A stretch of DNA of 46,841 nucleotides from QYOJ01 sp043810345 (GTDB lineage Bacteria; Bacteroidota; Bacteroidia; Bacteroidales; FEN-979): NCBI GenBank assembly GCA_043810345.1, contig JBDROF010000098.1, forward strand, positions 1-46,841, given 5' to 3'. Below are positions 42,317 through 46,841 of the stretch, one piece after another. The notes under the pieces are model-generated. The model was not told the DNA's origin, did no database searches, and saw nothing but the letters and a program-made list of their open reading frames with translations. The position numbers and the translations under genes were made by a program. Positions within the stretch are counted from its first letter, which is position 1. Each line of letters opens with the position of its first letter.

Positions 42317-42688
42317 GCCAGCTGGAATGGAAACACGATGCAAAAGTAGGGAAAATTATTAAGAATGGAGCGGACGGGCGGACGGGCGGACAGGTGGACA
42401 GGCGGACGGGCGGACGGGCGGACAAGTAGGATGGGGAAGGAACATTTCGTTTTGATCTGGCAACGAAATGGTTTACATTTGTTCTAAAAAAACAAAATAA
42501 ACACAGATGGATTAAGATATGCATATTTTGGTCATGTCCTGGTGTTATCTCCGGATTTTAGGAGATATATTCAATGCAAGCGGATAGCCAGGATGAAAAT
42601 AAGGCAGAAATAACATGAATTATGAAGATACGCACACGTTATGCACAAGGCTATGATGCAGATAGAAATTTCTCAAATGCATGGTATA
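42317..42688. other. 372-bp gap between gldA and the IgGFc/FISUMP adhesin gene
   Basis: It holds an octamer array (42367-42438) and a 9-bp perfect inverted repeat CATTTCGTT/AACGAAATG (42443-42451 and 42462-42470) with a 10-nt centre, possibly an operator for gldA. The rest (42471-42688) is AT-rich and shows no gene, terminator or repeat that can be supported. Confidence 0.6.
42367..42438. repeat. Octamer array (CGGGCGGA) upstream of gldA
   Basis: GGAGCGGA, CGGGCGGA twice, CAGGTGGA, CAGGCGGA, CGGGCGGA twice, CAAGTAGG, ATGGGGAA in strict 8-bp phase. Confidence 0.9.
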
Positions 42689-45600
42689 CTAAAAATCTTT
42701 AAGGCACCTGACACTGAAAGCATTTATCCTGTTTGCAGGATAATAGGAAACTGAAAAATTAATATAATTCATTCCATGCGCCCATGCCTTGTATGGTCCA
42801 TGTGCATTCGAAGACCAAAAAAATGTAGTGAAATTATTAAAGAACCATCCTTGATTAAAGAATTCCACTCCAAATAAAAATGCATTGAACCCCGAATATC
42901 CGGTATATTTCAACGGTGCACCTGCAAAAGCATTGTTTGTCCAATTTTCAAAAAGAGTACTCCATTCTGCTTCTGTTGGCACATGCCAACCCGGAGGGCA
43001 GAGTCCTTGCAACATGGGTGGGTTATCGAAGCGCATAAGTTCATCCCACTGATACATTGCACCTCGCACTGCACACTCCGCACTTAGGTCTTGATAACAA
43101 TACTTTTCGGACAGGCAGTTGTCCCTTTGGTGTGAACTCCCTGATATCATCGTCCCAAAATTCAGGTTCGTAGCCATCCAGCACTGGCTACCAATCTGTA
43201 TCGTTGGATAGACTTTCCCGTCCCGGATATCGGTGAGACTATTGCCGCACGCAAAAATGGCTGAATCTAGGACTTGCACTTTGCATATTGCACTTGCCGA
43301 ACAAAGTGAGGTATTCGTGTATGTGTAGGTTATTGTCTTTATCCCGGTTCCCGCTGAAGATGGAGTAAAGTAACCCGTTATGGAATTCACTCCAGGTCCT
43401 GAATAAGTTCCTCCGAGTGGGATTCCTCCTTTCAGCCTGATCGGTTTGGCGTCGGTAGTGGTGATGGTGTCGAAACAGGGTGTGAAAGTCACGGTCGGTG
43501 CTTCTACTACGGTCATGATGACCGGATTGCTGGATGCCGGATTGTTGGTTGCACAAGGCTCAGAGGAGGCAAGTATGCAGGTAACTGTATCGCCATTGAC
43601 CGGGATATAGGCGAATACTGCATTGTTCATTCCTGCATTGATTGCATTGACCTGCCATTGAAAAAAAGGGGTTACGCCTCCATTGACAGGGGTTGCCATA
43701 AATGTTACAGGTGTTCCTTCGCAGACCGGGTTTCCCGAAGGGGCGATGGAAATCCCGACAGATAAGACCGGAAACACCGTAATGACAATCGTGTTGGAAG
43801 AGGCCGGATTATTTACGGAACAAATCGTATCGGAAGAGGTCAACAGGCAGGCGATACTATCGTTATCCACAGGGGCATAAGTAAAAACCGTATCATTTGT
43901 TCCCTGAGGCGTCCCGTTGACGCTCCATTGAAAAACCGGGGACGCTCCTCCTTTTTCAGGGAAGGCTGTAAACGTGACCGGCGTCCCTTCGCAAACGGAA
44001 TCATCGGAAGCGGTAATCAGCACGCTGACCGAATCGCCCGGGATGACCGTTACAATGTATTGAACCGTATCTCCTATACACCCGCCCACCGCAGGGGTGA
44101 TAGTATAGGTCACTGCTTCATCTCCCGATCCGGCGTTCAGCAATGTCTGGTCGATGGTATCGCCCGCGCCCGGCGAAAAGCCGGTGACAAAGGGCGATGA
44201 ACCGACGGCCGTCCACGAAAAGGTGGTATTTGGCACTGAAGCCGTAAGCAGAATGCTGGTGGATTCGCCCGAACAAATGGATTTTGAAAGAGGATTGTTC
44301 GTTATTACAGGAACTACAGTCTGCGAAATTTGAACGGTGTCAGAAATTGTGTCAGAAATAGTACAATAAATATCCGGAACCTTGACCCAATAGATTCCAG
44401 GGTTTTGAATCCATATAGCTTGTGTTGTATCCCCTGTATTCCATAAATACCAAGCCCTTCCAGCACCTGCATCTAATTGAATACTGTCTCCGGTACAAAT
44501 GATTTGGTCTGGCCCGATATTGACAGGAGTAAATGGATAATAAGTAATAATAATGGTGTCACTCAGATTACAGTAAGGTTCCGTTGTATAAACCCAATAA
44601 GTTCCTGGATTGTAAACCCAAATAGTTTGAGTTGTATCACCAGTACTCCAAAGATAGGAATCGCGGCCATAACCGGCATCAAGCAAAGTACTGTCTCCAG
44701 GACACAGATTTTTATCCGGGCCTAAATTTAATGTGCTAAAACTGGAAAAATAGGCACATCTGCTAAATCCAGGAATGTATAAATGGTTCGTACTTACTTG
44801 GCCCTTACCTGTAAGAAAAGTAATAATTAGAGTTTGTGTTGGTTCAAATACTCCCCCTGCCATGCACACAACCCATCCTCCATTTGTGCCCGGTACTGTA
44901 TAGTAACTTGTTGGTACAATTGGAATTGCCAACCCATAAATCACAATGTTCCCCAAGTTCTCACTTCTTGTTGCAATAGAGATATTGAAATTATTGCCAG
45001 GTAATCCTCCACTGGAAGTCTGATTTACTGTAGTTTTTTTTGATCCCGAACAATTGGCGGATGGGACGATTTCACCCGCAGCGTGTCCATAGATCAACGG
45101 ACCAGGAGGGATACATTCATTCATAAAGAATTGATATACTAAAACAGGTTTATTTGTAAAAAGAGAGGATATGCCATTACCAAGTCCACCCGTCTGATAA
45201 TAGAGGCAAAACATGGAAAACTCGCCCCGGTTAATGGTATCGAAATATATACTATCGAAAATTATATAAGTGGAATCATAAAAGGGGTAGATATAAATCC
45301 AGGATCCCGTTCCTGGGCCTAACTGTGCGGCAAATGGAGTACAGAGAATATAGAAATTTCCGCAAACATTCTTTGGAATTAACTGATCTCCTGCTAAATC
45401 AATTGAAAGATTGTTCCCTTGTGGATCTATCAAGGCATCATCCGAAACAGTAATTGCGATCGGTCTATCAGCTAAAACCACCGTGCCTCCCAGATGCATA
45501 TTTGAATCTCCGGAGATAGCTCTTCCTGACCAGGTTTGCCCTCTGTTGAGATGGATAGCGAAAGTATCATGTGCGGTATGATTAACTATATCAACGGTTG

Positions 45601-46168
45601 GAATTATTGTGACGTTTGTAGAGTCTTCTGTGGCAACGATATCAAATGAGTTCCTTGCCGGCGGATCACAATACGGGTAGTTGTGATATAAATCTTGAGA
45701 AGGGATAATAAACTCCAATCCTAAGGCATTTCGTCCTTTCAGAGAATATGTATCTGATTTATGGTCATTTTGGATCTCATATTTAACGGAAATTGGCTTG
45801 TCCGATGTTATGAATATTCCATAATTCAAAACTGTATCTGCCGGTTTGTTTTCAATTATATCAATCCAGGATGTAAGATCAATTTCTTTGGGTACATCTG
45901 TCTGAACGATATCACTAATGGGTTGAAAAGCAGGATTTGCCGGTTGTGTAATGGTAAAGATCGCCGGACCTTCCGTGGTTGTCATAATTAGCTTGATCGG
46001 TCTGTCAAGGTCATTATAAATGACTGGGCTGGGAGGGACATACTCCGATGTGATCTCAGGTGCAGCAAACCAAAACTCATAATCTGTCTGAGCAACCAGA
46101 AGATTCAGCGAACTAATACCAAATACAACTAAAGATAAAATTTTCCATGCCTTCATGAAAAATGACAT
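42689..46168 (-). CDS. Large secreted adhesin: IgGFc-binding-type N-terminus, PKD/Ig-like domains, C-terminal FISUMP domain
   Basis: About 1,159 residues from ATG 46168 (MSFFMKAWKILSLVVF); ATG 46156 is an equally good start and the frame extends to a weak GTG at 46186. After the signal peptide (LLVAQ) an IgGFc-binding-like domain (about 25-450) shows FWFAAPEI, IVATEDSTNVTIIPT, IHLNRGQTWSG and GGTVVLADRPIAITVSDD. Two short repeats follow (LGPDKNLCPGDSTLLDAG and NIGPDQIICTGDSIQLDAG, each with YLWxTGDTTQxIWVxNPGxYWV), then a PKD-like domain, two paralogous Ig-like domains (VCEGTPVTF), one beta domain, and a C-terminal FISUMP domain (DGKVYPTIQIGSQCWMATNLNFG to AFSVRCLKDF). No T9SS sorting domain. 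Likely a surface or matrix protein. Confidence 0.88.
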   Translation of the reverse strand: MSFFMKAWKILSLVVFGISSLNLLVAQTDYEFWFAAPEITSEYVPPSPVIYNDLDRPIKLIMTTTEGPAIFTITQPANPAFQPISDIVQTDVPKEIDLTSWIDIIENKPADTVLNYGIFITSDKPISVKYEIQNDHKSDTYSLKGRNALGLEFIIPSQDLYHNYPYCDPPARNSFDIVATEDSTNVTIIPTVDIVNHTAHDTFAIHLNRGQTWSGRAISGDSNMHLGGTVVLADRPIAITVSDDALIDPQGNNLSIDLAGDQLIPKNVCGNFYILCTPFAAQLGPGTGSWIYIYPFYDSTYIIFDSIYFDTINRGEFSMFCLYYQTGGLGNGISSLFTNKPVLVYQFFMNECIPPGPLIYGHAAGEIVPSANCSGSKKTTVNQTSSGGLPGNNFNISIATRSENLGNIVIYGLAIPIVPTSYYTVPGTNGGWVVCMAGGVFEPTQTLIITFLTGKGQVSTNHLYIPGFSRCAYFSSFSTLNLGPDKNLCPGDSTLLDAGYGRDSYLWSTGDTTQTIWVYNPGTYWVYTTEPYCNLSDTIIITYYPFTPVNIGPDQIICTGDSIQLDAGAGRAWYLWNTGDTTQAIWIQNPGIYWVKVPDIYCTISDTISDTVQISQTVVPVITNNPLSKSICSGESTSILLTASVPNTTFSWTAVGSSPFVTGFSPGAGDTIDQTLLNAGSGDEAVTYTITPAVGGCIGDTVQYIVTVIPGDSVSVLITASDDSVCEGTPVTFTAFPEKGGASPVFQWSVNGTPQGTNDTVFTYAPVDNDSIACLLTSSDTICSVNNPASSNTIVITVFPVLSVGISIAPSGNPVCEGTPVTFMATPVNGGVTPFFQWQVNAINAGMNNAVFAYIPVNGDTVTCILASSEPCATNNPASSNPVIMTVVEAPTVTFTPCFDTITTTDAKPIRLKGGIPLGGTYSGPGVNSITGYFTPSSAGTGIKTITYTYTNTSLCSASAICKVQVLDSAIFACGNSLTDIRDGKVYPTIQIGSQCWMATNLNFGTMISGSSHQRDNCLSEKYCYQDLSAECAVRGAMYQWDELMRFDNPPMLQGLCPPGWHVPTEAEWSTLFENWTNNAFAGAPLKYTGYSGFNAFLFGVEFFNQGWFFNNFTTFFWSSNAHGPYKAWAHGMNYINFSVSYYPANRINAFSVRCLKDF

Positions 46169-46218
46169 ACAATATTTCTTATCCACCGATTTTCATAGGC
46201 TAAATTACCTATAATTTT

Positions 46219-46841
46219 TCAAAGAGTAGTAGCCCCCTGGAACCGAAGTTGTTTGTCATGAATCCAGGGATATTTATGATGTTCAAATTTCTTCAATAAG
46301 CCCAGAAGAACCGGCATACTTCGTTTCTTTTTCATAATTACATCAATCGTTTGATCGTTCACTTTGACAGTGCCACTATTTGAGATGAGCTTATCAAAAA
46401 TCTTAGGTGCCGTCAGGGAAGAATATTTCTCTGTTTCACTTGCAAATAACCGATAGAGATTGTAAGCCAGAATGCTCATCGTAAGATCAAAATCAACCTT
46501 AATCACCATGGAAGAAGAAAGCCGGTTGAGATGAAAAAATTCAATTTGTTCGGAGATGGTTTTTTCGATCAGCCAGCGATGGGAATATTTTACCACCACC
46601 TCTGCACATTTCAATGTAAAGTCATTGGTAATGATTAAGGCCGGTTTCTCGCGACCATGGCTATGGATAACAATTTGCCTGATTTCTTTGTTGTAACCGG
46701 AAAGGAAAATTTTGCGGTCGTTTACTTTGAGGGTTCTTTTTTTTCCTCCTGCACAATCTACTTTGATCAAGTGCCATTGATCAGATGGGATTTTATCAAG
46801 TTCTTCCAAAATGTTTTTCCCTCTTCGCCGAATGGTAATAA
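46219..46841 (-). CDS. IS transposase, C-terminal part (DDE, IS4-like), cut by the window edge
   Basis: The frame is open to the right edge (upstream residues read ITIRRRGKNILEELDKIP), so the N-terminal part lies outside. The visible 200 or so residues include VIHSHGREKPALIITNDF, which contains the second catalytic Asp region. KYSHRWLIEKTISEQIEFF has the Y-(2)-R-(3)-E spacing of IS4-superfamily transposases. The C-terminus is helical (LTMSILAYNLYRLFASE). It ends 50 bp before the adhesin start on the same strand. No terminal inverted repeat could be assigned in the short gap. Confidence 0.85.
   Translation of the reverse strand, partial: ITIRRRGKNILEELDKIPSDQWHLIKVDCAGGKKRTLKVNDRKIFLSGYNKEIRQIVIHSHGREKPALIITNDFTLKCAEVVVKYSHRWLIEKTISEQIEFFHLNRLSSSMVIKVDFDLTMSILAYNLYRLFASETEKYSSLTAPKIFDKLISNSGTVKVNDQTIDVIMKKKRSMPVLLGLLKKFEHHKYPWIHDKQLRFQGATTL

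Noticed and set aside
42300..42524. Minus-strand ORF rich in Pro/Val/Arg upstream of gldA
   Set aside because: It is translated from the CGGGCGGA octamer array and overlaps the gldA start.
42622..42702. 26-codon plus-strand ORF (MKIRTRYAQGYDADRN...)
   Set aside because: Too short, no homology recognised, no promoter, and it overlaps the adhesin 3' end.

Overview
The window comes from a member of the Bacteroidota, most likely an uncultured, free-living Bacteroidales-type anaerobe. Evidence: several secreted proteins carry type IX secretion (T9SS) C-terminal sorting domains, GldA is present, there is an Omp28-type thioredoxin-fold protein and a FISUMP-domain adhesin, and menaquinone is made by the futalosine route (MqnB, MqnD, MqnE). 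Eight upstream regions contain the Bacteroidota -7 promoter consensus TAnnTTTG. No rRNA, tRNA or CRISPR array was seen.

Layout. (1) Positions 1-13538, minus strand: one reading frame of at least 4,512 codons, open at the left edge, encoding a giant secreted protein. It has a signal peptide, three beta-helix modules each closed by a GAYE-type anchor motif, two PKD-like domains, eight Ig-like units of exactly 93 residues, three more PKD-like domains, and ten more 93-residue units. (2) 13567-16102, minus: a small membrane/coiled-coil protein just upstream of the giant gene, then a histidine kinase and an OmpR-type regulator. Between them lies a TACCTTTG promoter with five contiguous 11-bp direct repeats, so the two-component system may control the giant protein. 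(3) 16193-20742, minus: hldD, a four-helix-bundle gene, a LysA/ODC-type decarboxylase, mqnD and mqnB. (4) 20871-27814, plus: a tight four-gene run of an MFS transporter, a C10-like protease with a replaced catalytic His, a trypsin-like protease and mqnE. (5) 27933-31682, minus: PASTA protein, T9SS cargo, RluD; divergent from ddl and rdgB (31822-33474, plus). (6) 33443-42316: SGNH lipoprotein and FadL-type porin, Smr-domain protein, Omp28-like protein, small T9SS cargo, metK, gldA. (7) 42689-46841, minus: an IgGFc-binding/FISUMP adhesin next to a transposase fragment.

The most unusual feature is a class of short tandem arrays between 16 and 42.5 kb. The arrays are built from 7-bp or 8-bp units. 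Within one array the unit sequence drifts or switches completely, yet the 7- or 8-bp phase is kept. The same words recur at distant loci. The arrays fill intergenic gaps, run exactly into stop codons (hldD, the decarboxylase, mqnB, the PASTA gene, gldA), and sit in frame inside conserved enzymes (decarboxylase, trypsin-like protease, GldA). A second dispersed element, a double C/G hairpin, is present three times and forms the 3' ends of rluD and ddl and part of an internal insertion in mqnD. The genome therefore appears to be invaded by short repeats that genes tolerate as surface loops or new C-termini.
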